A stretch of DNA of 64,000 bases from Margaritifera margaritifera. Lineage: Eukaryota > Mollusca > Bivalvia > Unionida > Margaritiferidae. The notes under the pieces were generated by a model. It was not told the origin of the DNA. It saw only the letters and a program-made list of their open reading frames with translations, and ran no database searches. The position numbers and the translations under genes were made by a program. Position 1 is the stretch's first letter; each line of letters starts with the position of its first letter. The DNA lies in the NCBI GenBank assembly GCA_029931535.1, contig JAQPZY010001432.1, positions 2,560,001 to 2,624,000 on the forward strand. The letters are read 5' to 3'. This document shows, piece by piece, positions 1 to 9,789 of the stretch.

Positions 1-1714
1 ACATATTTTGTAACATGGTGACTTCCACTTCCAGGAGTTTACAATATGCAATAAAAAACTTTTGATGGGGTTGATATATGGATTCACTCCAGAAAAGTGA
101 TATTCACTAAGGCCATAGGCTAAGAGAAATATAATTTGTCTGGGGTTCATAAATCTTTGTATCGACTGAAATTTTTCTTATTATATGACTTAAGTTTATT
201 ACATTTTTCCCTCTTTAACTGCATTAAGGAAACACTCAATAAAATATTTTAAGCATGTATAAAATAAAATTGCTTTGCAAAAGTTACAGAGAAAGTGAGC
301 TTTCAGTTGAGTATATCAGATGCTAATATGATTGGAATCATATTGAATGAAAAAAAGGTAAAAAAATTGTAAAGAGTAAATATTAAGAATAGGCCAAAAA
401 GTAGGAGCAGATGAGTGGACAGATGGATGGAAGGACAGAAAGACATATGGAAAAACCATTAGGTCGCTTACAAGTGATAAATGATGCATACTTGAGCACG
501 ATTGCTTACTTTAAACAGAACTCTTGTATTTCATTGTCAGAAGTCTCTGATGTTGCTCCACTTGTGATGCCATGATGGAATAATGTAAGGACTCAGAACA
601 AACGGTCAGAAGAAATTCTGGAATCTTATAGCACCCTTGTGTGTGCATGTGAGGGTGATAACAGTGTTTTAGTAAATACAGATTTTCACTACTTGATCAA
701 TGAGAAGAAAATTATTTGAGAAGTCTTATAATAATTATTATCATTATTCATAGATTTCAGTATGCACAAAATGTCATGTAAAACTGAATCTTACAAATGC
801 AGCTGAATTGATCACAGCAGTGCATGGTTACAATTTACATAGTTACGGCAACATTTTATAAACTTGACAAGAAAGATCTACAAACACGAAACTTGCAGAA
901 TTTATCCATTTCTGCCAAATCTGTCCTGTGTAATACAATACCTTACACACTGTACCCAGATCTTCTGTCACATAGTATGTCAGCAGATCAGGGTCTGTGT
1001 TGTTCGCTTGAAATCATCTGTAAAACAAAGAACAAAAACCATCATCTGTCAGCACATTATGAAATGGTAGATCTTGATCTACAATGTTTGCTAGAATTTA
1101 TCCATAAAACAAACTGAAGACAATAATCTGCCAGTGCATTATGAAATGGAAGATCTTTGTCTTCACTGTTTGAAATTGTATGCATGTTAAAATTGTATGC
1201 ATGTTATACATAGCTAAATATGATCCAAGTCTAAATCATGTCAATACAACTTATGTATATAATATTTCAGACCATGTGGAGATGGTTATGATTTTATTGC
1301 AGGTCATTTTTGGCTCACCTGACATACATAGGTAATACATGGGCATTGCTTTTCCATAAGCATTGTCATTGTTGTTGGTATAGATTTGAATGACAAGTTT
1401 TTGCATTTAGTTCAGTTTCTCAGACAGAGTTGCATGTGCAATCATGAAACCCTGTGGGTGTATTCACCATGTATGTTACTGCTCATCACAAGCAAAAGAG
1501 GTCACAGTGACATACTTTTCATGCTCCACTGACTTTGCTGGATATTTGCTACATGTATATGCCTCGGAAAAGCAAGACATAGCATTCTGCTGTATTCTTG
1601 TAAAAATTGTGTGTTTATCCTGTAGTCAGTTTTATATGGACATCTTGTAATTCAAAGGAATATCTTGCATCTGATGAAGATTACAAGATAGTAATTTTGT
1701 TCATTTATTTTCAG
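1..1714 (+). other. CaMKII intron sequence
   Basis: AT-rich intronic DNA with no exon I can recognise. Around 940-1180 there are words related to the hairpin MITE family (CAGATC, GGGTCTGTGTTG, CAGCACATTATG), in an old, degraded form. Confidence 0.5.
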
Positions 1715-1790
1715 GCAGGAAGCAAGAAATCATCAAAATCACAGAGCAGTTGATAGCCTCCATTACAAGTGGAGATTATGAGGCCTATTC
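1715..1790 (+). CDS. CaMKII: CaMKII association domain, exon A (partial gene)
   Basis: The exon lies between a TTTTCAG acceptor ending at 1714 and a GTAAGC donor at 1791. Its frame reads RKQEIIKITEQLIASITS followed by GDYEAYS, which is the first helix of the calcium/calmodulin-dependent kinase II hub domain (family consensus begins RKQEIIKxTEQLI). This domain assembles the kinase into dodecameric or tetradecameric holoenzymes. An alternative acceptor four bases downstream (after 1718) is possible. The last two bases (TC) pair with the first base of the next exon to give Ser. The kinase and autoinhibitory segments must lie before position 1; I see no further CaMKII exon in 1-1714. Confidence 0.93.
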
Positions 1791-3089
1791 GTAAGCATGC
1801 AATATTAGTCATGTATTTTGTTACTCACTCATCTAAATTTATTAGTGAAAGTGACATTACATTTTCATTTTAATTTAAATCCTCTTATTATTAGGGCCCC
1901 ACTTAAGTCACTGGAACCCTATAGTAATCACTAGACCAGGTTACTGCAGTAGTTTTTTTCTGGTGGTACGTATTGCAGTGATTTTTCACTGTACTGGTAC
2001 TTCAGTAGTTTCCTTCAGTAAGGAATGTACAGAAATTCACTCATAATATTGTTATGAATTTAATGATTTTAACAGCATGTTGTCATTTATCATGAGAAAA
2101 TTATTCAAAAAATTATTATTATTTGTTTTACAAAACAGTTGTATTTGTCACAGATTAATTTTGAATATTGCAAATATAATTATATTTATGATCCTTTAAT
2201 CACATGTTTGACAAGTGTCATATATGCCAGTGTGGTGGCCAAATGGGATGTGAAAGATATTCGGGCCAAATCCAACTTTTGGAACAATTTTGAATTTTTT
2301 TTACAACTGTTATTTTGTAGTTATTTACTAGCGGATGTTGATGTGCTAAGTACATGTATTCCTTTGTAAGGCTGCAAATCATCCTTAGATTTTCAGGAGA
2401 GCAGTTGTTTTCTGTTTGAATTGTATGTAATTTCTGAAGTCCACTAAATATTTTCTTGTTCGTTGAGTAAGTGTGTTCTATGTTTACTGGCCCTCTCTGA
2501 TAAATATCTTGCCTGGGTGTTGGCACCTCACTCAAAGTCCCCCCCCCCCCCAGCCTATTATATCAATAGTGTAGCTAGTAAATTGCAGGCTTCAGTGTCA
2601 ACACATCCTATTTTTATCAACAAGCTGTCTAATGTCAGAACAATGTCTATCACAGGGTGTCAGCTATATTGTAAGCTTATTCATCCCACTTTAGTTACAG
2701 TTTTTAGATTACAACTTATACAACAATTAACATACACATAGCAAATTCACCAACAATAAGGTACTGAATCATTTAATTTTCAGGGGAGGGGCTGCAATTT
2801 TCTTTTGAGCTGAGATATTTTATTTTCCATTATCTCAAGATAATTAATTTTTTTTCTTCAGATAATATAATGGATATAAAATGGTGTTATTTTGCTTTAA
2901 ATCAGAGCAAGATATTTTTTCCAGCTATTGACAGACAGAAATTTGAAAGAAAAGTGTCAGGCCCCTGCCCCAGAACATTAAATTGTTGGTCCCTAATATA
3001 ATTGCTATATAGCATGGTACATATCGCGGTATGTTCAGAAATACTGCAGTACTAAATGTTTGGTAGTATCCAGCTGTAGTAATCAGGTT

Positions 3090-4060
3090 TGGTTTCCAGA
3101 AGATAACTCTACTGGGAATTATTGAATTTGAACCAAATTTGATATGCTTTTTATATTGATGAGACCTTAAGAGAGTTCTGTTTGCATCCATTTCTGTCAT
3201 CATTTAGAATATTTATGGCCTCTGATTTTCTAACACCCTAACTGTTATTGCTGCAACATTACTCTTTCAAGGATTGTTGGACTTAAAACCAAATTTGGCA
3301 TGCATTTCTGTACTGATGAGACCCTGAATGAGTTCAATATCCAGCATTCCACAACATTTTTACAGGAGTTATGCCCCCTGATTGTACATCCTACTGATTT
3401 TAGTTTCTGTAGCTTAACTTTACCAAGGCTTGTTGGATTTGAAACCAATCTGATATCAGGCTTTACATTGATGAAACCTTGAATGAGTTCTATTTCCAGT
3501 GTTCCACAAAATTATTTACAGGAGTTATGCCCCCTGATTTCCTGTCCTCTTGACTTTGGTTTCCACAGCGTAACTTTTTCCAAGATTTCATGGATTTAAA
3601 CCAGAGTTGATATGTCACAGTATATTGATGAGACCTTGAATGATTTTGATTTCCAGCTTTTGATGACATCATATACAGCAGTTATGTCCCCTGATTGTCT
3701 GTCCTCCTGCCATTGGTTTCTGCAGCATTACTTTACCAAGGTTTGATTTCAACTAAATATGACAGGCACCTTTATACTGATGAGACCTTGAATGAGTTTA
3801 ATGTCCAGTTTGTCACATTACCAGGAGCCACAATAGCTCAGTTGGTAGAGCATCGAACTCGTAATCCAAGGGTCGCAGGTTTGATGCCCGCCCAGGTCGG
3901 CTGCCTCAGTGTGTCCTTGGGAATGGCATTTAGCTCCCATTTCCTCAGCATGATATAGCCAATAATGTGTTAAAGTGCCGTTAAAACCCACACAAAAAAA
4001 CCAAAAAAACCCCAAACAAATGTCACATTATCATTACCAAAAGTTATGGCCACTGGGTGC
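3090..4060 (+). repeat. Divergent ~158-bp tandem repeat, about five units
   Basis: A monomer with the words TTGTTGGA(T/C)TT, AAACCAA, ATTGATGAGACC(T/C)TGAATGAGTT, TTCCA and AGGAGTTATG(C)CCCC recurs near 3100, 3254, 3416, 3571 and 3727. The last unit is split by a SINE at 3821-4020. Units are 75-85% alike by eye, so the array is old. Confidence 0.75.
3821..4020 (+). mobile_element. tRNA-Thr-derived SINE with 10-bp target duplication
   Basis: The head is a tRNA-like sequence: A box TAGCTCAGTTGGTAGAGCA, anticodon loop CTCGTAA (CGT, Thr) and a B-box-like GGTTTGATGCC. It continues into a non-tRNA body and an A-rich tail of AAAAAAACC units. TGTCACATTA occurs at both ends (3811-3820 and 4021-4030), a target-site duplication that fixes the boundaries. 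It is not a functional tRNA gene: the acceptor stem does not pair well and the body continues. Confidence 0.85.
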
Positions 4061-4269
4061 CATTTCCTCAGTTAAAGGCCTTGTGATGTATCCATCGCAA
4101 AAAAATCTAGTTTGCCTGTGCACTGGACTACAAATAGTGCAGACCAAGCTTTTCCAATGCAATTTTGTGTATACTAGTACTCTGTTCACTTCAAAGTATG
4201 AATAACTACACCAGTTGCCATACAGAAGCAGTTACCACATGATCGTTACTTATTCCTGACTTTGTGCAG

Positions 4270-4500
4270 TACATTTTAAACTGGCAGAGGAAACAATTAA
4301 CACATAATGTACAGTTCATTTTGACTGTGCAACTAGCACAAATACTGTAGTGAACAAAGAATAAGTAACCACATTTTAAACTGGCAGAGGAAACAATTAA
4401 CATGTGATGTAAGGTACATTTTGACTCTACAAGTAACGCAAATACTGTAAAAATCAAGAATAAGCAACGATCATGTGGAAAATGGTGCAGACCATCTAGA
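4270..4500. repeat. ~110-bp tandem duplication
   Basis: A segment starting ACATTTTAAACTGGCAGAGG and ending in an AATACTGTA/AATAAG(T/C)AAC block occurs twice, about 111 bases apart, with minor changes. The last part holds a CTGTGATCTGCCAGTGCAT word of the hairpin MITE family. Confidence 0.6.
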
Positions 4501-4629
4501 ATGAACAGCATAGACTGTGATCTGCCAGTGCATGATAGGTGTAATACCTGCACTGTACACTTCAAAAATTTTAATTTGGGTAAATTTTATAAGTTGAAAC
4601 TCGAATGTGTAAGTGAGAGGTGAGTGGTA

Positions 4630-4760
4630 ATTGATTGCACTCTGTAAATTTATACATATATCTTGGAGGGCCTCAATATGGATTAGTTCTTTTATGTAAC
4701 CAACTGAGTTACCCTCAATAAAAAGTCTTTATTATTCTATTATTATTATTATTATTAGCA
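4630..4760 (+). mobile_element. Retroposon 3' end with (ATT)n tail
   Basis: GAGGGCCTCAATATGGATTAG, ...AACTGAGTTACCCTC and AATAAAAAGTC lead into an (ATT)n tract. The same ordered words occur at 8060-8182, so this is the 3' end of a dispersed non-LTR-type element. Only this tail is present. Confidence 0.6.
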
Positions 4761-5159
4761 TACACCAGCGATGTCATGATGTTCCCATTGTATTTATGTA
4801 CATACTGGAAGAGTTAACTACCTTTGTCGATGTGTGCAGCTCTTCACTTTGTAGGTGCCTTCTCTTTTCCAATATGGTTGAGCTGAATAAAACACATGTA
4901 AGATGAATTTTGTAGACTGATTTAACCAATAAAGTTAGGTGGTAACAGGACAGTTCTGATGTTTGGTGACAAGTTTAAGAAAGTAATGGTTTTCTTGGCC
5001 GGTTTTAGGGGCCACTTCCCTCCCATGAGACTTGTTGGGATTGAGACACAGGCACTTAGTAATGGTTATTTCCTGCAAGTTTTTTTACTTAAAAGGAGGA
5101 ATGTGTACTTAGTAGGGCATATGAGGATATTGTGTTCAGTATACACAGTAATTACTCTA

Positions 5160-5780
5160 CTTCTCCACCATCTTCAGTTCCAGATTTTGTGGATGGCTTG
5201 CACTTGGTTCTACATCATGTACCTGGACCACATTTTGTCCATGGCTGGCACTTTGTGTTAGGAAGAAGCCTGTCAATTTGGGGTCAAAGGTCAAGGTCAC
5301 TGTGACTGAAAGAAGAAAAATGGTTTCTGTTCAATAACATTAATTCTACAGCACATGCCTGGATCAAATTTGTGTATGGCTTGCACTTGGGCTCAGGAAG
5401 AAGCCTATCAGTTTTGGGGTGAAAAGTTCATGGTCATTGTGACAGAAAACAAAAATGGTTTCTACACAAAAAATTAAGTTCTTGACTGTGTACTTTTACA
5501 AAAGTTGACAGAAGAAAAATGTGTTTTTTTCATAATAACTTTAGTTCTAGACCTGGGGTGAAAAGTTCATGGTCATTGTGACAGAAAACAAAAATGGTTT
5601 CTACACAAAAAATTAAGTTCTTGACTGTGTACTTTTACAAAAGTTGACAGAAGAAAAATGTGTTTTTTTCATAATAACTTTAGTTCTAGACCATGTACCT
5701 TGACCAAACTTTATGGAGAGCTTTCACTTAAGGTATGGAAGAGGCCTATTGATTTTGGGTCAAAAGGTGGGGGTATATTT
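5160..5780 (+). repeat. ~138-bp tandem repeat, including one exact recent duplication
   Basis: Monomers carry GTGGATGGCTTGCACTTGG, GAAGAAGCCTATTGATTTTG and AAGGTCAAGGTCACTGTGAC. Two neighbouring units (about 5417-5554 and 5555-5692) are identical by eye over 138 bases, while the other units are clearly diverged. The same family makes up 20930-21960. Confidence 0.8.
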
Positions 5781-5927
5781 AGATGAGCAAATTGCTTACC
5801 ATTCCTCAAGCTTAGCAGTATTATCTAACAGACTTAAATCACAATTTAACAAATACTGTGAGTTTACTATTTTTTGTGGGGTACCAGTTTTCATGGATTG
5901 CATGATTTCATGATTGCTTCCGACCAA

Positions 5928-6075
5928 GTATTGTGAGTGTTAGATTCAGTATTGTGAGTGTTAGATTCAGTATTGCGAGTGTTAGATTCACTATTGTGAG
6001 TGTTAGGTTCAGTATTGTGAGTTTTAGACACTGTATTGTGAGTTTTAGACACTGTATTGTGAATGTTAGATTCTA
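5928..6075 (+). repeat. 21-bp minisatellite just upstream of CaMKII exon B
   Basis: About seven copies of GTATTGTGAGTGTTAGATTCA-like units, drifting to GTATTGTGAGTTTTAGACACT at the 3' end. The array stops about 33 bases before exon B and overlaps the region where its branch point should lie. Confidence 0.85.
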
Positions 6076-6107
6076 CCTTGAACTAATTTATTTCTGTTGC
6101 TTTTCAG

Positions 6108-6202
6108 GCGACTTACGGATCCTAGTATCACAAGTTTTGAACCCGAAGCACTGGGGAACCTTATTTTTGGATTGGACTTCCACAAGTTCTACTTTGATCA
6201 TG
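6108..6202 (+). CDS. CaMKII: CaMKII association domain, exon B
   Basis: The exon follows a pyrimidine-rich acceptor (TTGCTTTTCAG, ending 6107) and precedes a GTAAGT donor at 6203. It reads [20 protein letters not shown] then [11 protein letters not shown]. The FEPEALGNL and DFHKFYF blocks are hallmarks of the CaMKII hub domain. Phases on both sides match exons A and C. The segment usually written [21 protein letters not shown] in vertebrates is substituted here (RLTDPSITS, and IFG for VEG), as expected for an invertebrate orthologue. A 21-bp minisatellite ends about 33 bases upstream and a (TG)n tract starts about 28 bases downstream. Confidence 0.95.
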
Positions 6203-6229
6203 GTAAGTTGAAAGTCACGAGTCAGAAAC

Positions 6230-6277
6230 AGTGTGTGTGTGTGTGTGTGTGTCTGTGTCTGTGTCTGTGTCTGTGTA
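6230..6277 (+). repeat. (TG)n / (TCTGTG)n microsatellite
   Basis: A run of GT dinucleotides changes into TGTGTC units. It begins about 28 bases after the exon B donor. UG-rich tracts in this position are known binding sites for CELF/TDP-43-type splicing factors; any role here is inference. Confidence 0.85.
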
Positions 6278-6759
6278 AACAAAAATCTATATGTGACAAA
6301 TTACTGTCAATCTATCATGTAAATTTGAAATCAGAAAAGCTTAGATTGTACCAAATAGCCATTTGACTTTTTTTACTTTTAACAATTTTCAGTTACATGG
6401 ATATGGTCAGATGTTTCATAATTAAGAATGAATGGTACATATTTTTATTTACAGACATTTTCAAAAGGGCATAACAATAATTGAGACTGTCTCACATTCC
6501 AGTTTTCATGGATATAAAGATATTTCTGATTGTATAAATTGTAAACCTAATGACCTTTTTTCATTACCTTTCATCTCAGGTGATACATTTCTAAAATTTA
6601 CATACATTAATGGACATTAAGTTGTAGAAAGTTCTTGACAATGTCTAACATCATATTTGGACTTGAATTGAGTCTTAGCTGAACAAAGAATATTCATAAA
6701 ATTTTTGCCATGGTAAAGAAAACTGCTAAATATACCCAGTTGGAAAGGGATATTGATTG

Positions 6760-7540
6760 TTGCTTTTTAGCTTACTTGGCTGAAGGTCAGGTGAGCTTAT
6801 GGTATGGTCATGTGTCCATTTTGCATCAATCATCCATGAACAGTTGCTGTTTTCCCCAAAACCACTTAGCCAATTTTTACTGAATTTGGCACAAAGCATC
6901 CTGGTATGAAGAACTTACAGAATTTAATCAAATTTGAGAAAAAGCATCCTAGCAGAAGACATTTTAAGTTTGAACAAATGATGCTGATCCACCTTCAAAT
7001 ATGGCTGTTGTTTCTAAAATAGAAATGCCACTATTACTAAAAATATAAAACCTTTGAACAACTTCTTCTCAAAAACTATGGCCACTGTTACTAAATATAG
7101 ACAAATTTTTAGATGATTTCTTAGAAACCTCTCAGCAGAATTTGACCAAATATGAGAGAGAGCATTCTAGCATAAAGGTCTTTCAAATTTATACAGATGA
7201 TGCCAATCCAACACAAAAAGTAGAAAAAAACATTTACACAACTTTATCTCAAAATAAAATCTGCCTAACAAAATTTGAACAACTTTAAGACAAAGTGTCC
7301 TGGCATAGGGGCCTTTCAATATTGGACAAATTATGCTGATCTGCCATCAAATATGGATGGAGATAGGAAAAACTAGAGAAACCTTGAAACATTTGTTTTA
7401 TGACATATGCAATCAACAGCATGGAAAGAAATTTCAGCAGAAAGCATCCTTCTGGCCCAGACTTACTGGCCAACTACTGGTGCATTTGACTTTTAGGCAG
7501 AAGTCTGCCAGATCAGCAATTTCAGGTCCAGTGGGCCTCT
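6760..7540 (+). repeat. Dispersed repeat of unknown class
   Basis: The stretch begins TTTTTAGCTTACTTGGCTGAAG GT-type sequence and contains diffuse internal repetition (GAATTT(G/A)(A/G)(C/T)CAAAT(A/T)TGAGA, AAAGCATCCTAGCA, GATGCTGATCCA), with period near 90-130 bases. The opening resembles repeats common in bivalve genomes. No coding capacity is seen. Confidence 0.45.
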
Positions 7541-7589
7541 TCTTGGTGTTTTAATGGCATAGCACCTCCTTAAGATTATATCATGCTGA

Positions 7590-7700
7590 GGCAAGTAAAG
7601 TTTCTGACCCAGGAACACACCACAGCAGCTGTCCCGGGTTGATCTTCCAGCAGGAATTGAAACTGCACCCTTGTGGTCATGAGTCCAACATGTTTTTCAT
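7590..7700 (-). mobile_element. tRNA-derived SINE fragment
   Basis: Words such as AGGAACACACCACAGCAGCT, AATTGAAACTGCACCCTT and GTGGTCATGAGTCCAACATG match the tRNA-like head and body seen in reverse at 32838-33010. Truncated. Confidence 0.5.
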
Positions 7701-7788
7701 TTTCATTTCTGCAGCAATGTAGCATTTATGTAAATATATGTTTATGTAATGTGTATTTGAGTATGAACATATTATTATTAGGTTGTAT

Positions 7789-8037
7789 AGGGGCCCCAGG
7801 TGGCCGAGTGGTCTAAGGTGCTCGCCTTTACAGATCACTGACATCTCACCTCTGTCCGCATGGGTTCAAGTCTTGGGCTCAGCCAACGTGGGTATGTGAG
7901 AAAGCTTGCCAGTAGCTTCCCGTGGGTCAGTGGTTCTTCTCGGAGTTTTCTTGGGTTCTTCCTCCACGAAATATACTGGCTGCCATGTATAGCCTGTCAT
8001 GTGCTGAAAAATGGCGTTAAACCATTAAACAAGCCAA
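7789..8037 (+). mobile_element. tRNA-Leu/Ser-like SINE, copy 1, with 12-bp target duplication
   Basis: Head GGGGCCCCAGGTGGCCGAGT, then GGTCTAAGGTGCTCG (A box of a long-variable-arm tRNA) and GGGTTCAAGTCTTGGGCTC (B box), followed by a body ending in ATGGCGTTAAACCATTAAAC. ATTAGGTTGTAT stands at both ends (7777-7788 and 8038-8049). It landed in the 3' end of a retroposon with an (ATT)n tail. Confidence 0.9.
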
Positions 8038-8049
8038 ATTAGGTTGTAT

Positions 8050-8126
8050 TATATGTACATAATAGAGAGCCTCAAGGTAAATTAGTTTTCATTTGTAACT
8101 AATTGAGTCATCCTCTGAAAATAAAG

Positions 8127-8170
<44 letters not shown>

Positions 8171-8182
8171 GTTGTTGTTGTT
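8050..8182 (+). mobile_element. Retroposon 3' end with (ATT)n tail, second copy
   Basis: GAGAGCCTCAAGGTAAATTAG, AACTAATTGAGTCATCCTC and AATAAAGTC precede about 14 ATT units and a few GTT units. The words are in the same order as at 4630-4760. Confidence 0.6.
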
Positions 8183-8824
8183 ACTGTAGATGCTCTTTTA
8201 CATGAGTGGGCCATTGTTAAACATGAGGTGTTTAAAAACTTTAAGGGATTGTCGACGAAGGGTTTACTGCAGCACTTTAATAAAACTTCTCTGCATATGC
8301 AGTTTCCAAATGTAACAAGACTTAGGCAGATCTGAATGTATTGCCGATTTAAAGTGTTAAGTGTGAGTGCAGATTTTCCTGCCGGAACTTGATTAAAACA
8401 AAACCAGGATGCTCTGTTGACACTCTTGATCAGCTCATGAGGATTTCCCTGAATGAACCTTCCTAAATTGAGTTCAACCTGAAGGCAGCAATCGATGCAT
8501 TGAAAGGAAGATGATAGTGACAGCTCTTTAACAGTTCATCAACTAATGCATTTGCAAAGCTGATGAATATTAACAGAAAATAATGTGTCAGTACCTTTCT
8601 ATGAACAATTTTATTTGGATGAACAAATATGCAACAGAATTTTTAATGCAGCATACTGGAAATGTCTGTAATTTGATGTGATTTGTATATTTTCTTTCAC
8701 AAGTTAAGATTTTACAAGCGATGAATCATATTGGTTTACCCGTATCATGCAGTTCTCTCAAGGATACTTTTTTCAATTAGAAGTTTTTTAGCATAATTTT
8801 TATATCAGGAAATGAATATTTAGG

Positions 8825-9320
8825 TGTAGCCTAAGCTGTAATGAAAAAGATAAAAAAGATACTAGTAACAACAACTAACTTTTATTATCATCCTCCAAGA
8901 CTTTTTTTTGAGGACCTGATCAAATAAAACCTTACCATCAGACCTTACCAGAAATGCCAATCAATTAAGTGTTATCTATTTTTTGTGTGTAGTAAGTCTG
9001 CTTGTTGTAAGTTCATGACTATTTTTTAAAAGGAGTAGAGTGGAAGAAAGTACTGTTGTTGTGTGAAATTCAGTTGTACAGTTTTCTAAAGAAAAAATAA
9101 TCTCATAAATAAATAATTTGAGATAAAACTAGTGAAGCATGGAAGGATAATACTTAAGGTGAAGTAAAATCAAATCTGAAACCAAACATAAGACATTATC
9201 CATTATATTTAATAATTATATATCACTGTTTTCTATTTTGTTAAAACTGTTATTTCGTCCTTTAAATGGTTTTATATTAAATTTCACAATATTTTACTTC
9301 CACCTTAATTTTCAGGGAAA
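8825..9320 (+). repeat. Dispersed repeat shared with 28005-28440
   Basis: Over about 450 bases this segment aligns in the same direction with 28005-28440: TGTAGCCTA, AACAACAACTAACTTT, TATCATCCTCCAAGACTT, AGGATAATA and ATTTAATAATTATAT occur in order in both. It ends about 70 bases before CaMKII exon C. No coding potential; class unknown. Confidence 0.75.
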
Positions 9321-9393
9321 TATGTATAGCAAGCTGTATTAGAATATATATCTTTGTTGAAGTAAATTTCACACAGTTTGCTTGTCATTTCAG

Positions 9394-9508
9394 TTCTCTC
9401 AAAGAACAACAAAGCTGTGAATACAAGTATTCTAAATCCAACTGTACACCTCCTGGGAGACGATGCTGCCTGCATTGCCTACATCCGACTTACACAGTAC
9501 ATAGACAG
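9394..9508 (+). CDS. CaMKII: CaMKII association domain, exon C
   Basis: The exon is bounded by TCATTTCAG (ending 9393) and GTAAGG (from 9509). After the split Val codon it reads [16 protein letters not shown], then [19 protein letters not shown] and ID. The segment [18 protein letters not shown] is nearly invariant in CaMKII and forms the central beta strands of the hub. The terminal AG of the exon joins the first G of exon D to give Arg. The exon is closely flanked by copies of two dispersed repeats (8825-9320 and from about 9790), but the coding sequence is intact. Confidence 0.96.
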
Positions 9509-9789
9509 GTAAGGAAAAAAAGAAATACAGAATTTTTTACTCTGTTTTTAATGTCAGAAGAATTTTTTTTATGCTTGACATCACACGGAGCATATTATGT
9601 AATGCATTGCTTCCAAGTTGCAACCAACAGAATCATAATGCTGCAACTAGAAAATTACATCAGCACATTCAAATTACAAGTATGTAGCCACCATGTTACA
9701 CTAAAAACATTCTACAGTAAGATTCATAGCATAATCCCTTGTCGATTGTGAGACTTCCAGTTCTTACATTAGGTCACCAGCTTTACATG

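Noticed and set aside
3828..3900. Functional tRNA-Thr gene
   Set aside because: The tRNA-like part lacks a good acceptor stem and continues into a SINE body flanked by target duplications.
4206..4565. 119-codon - strand frame
   Set aside because: Internal repetition follows the ~110-bp duplication; no domain and no coding signal.
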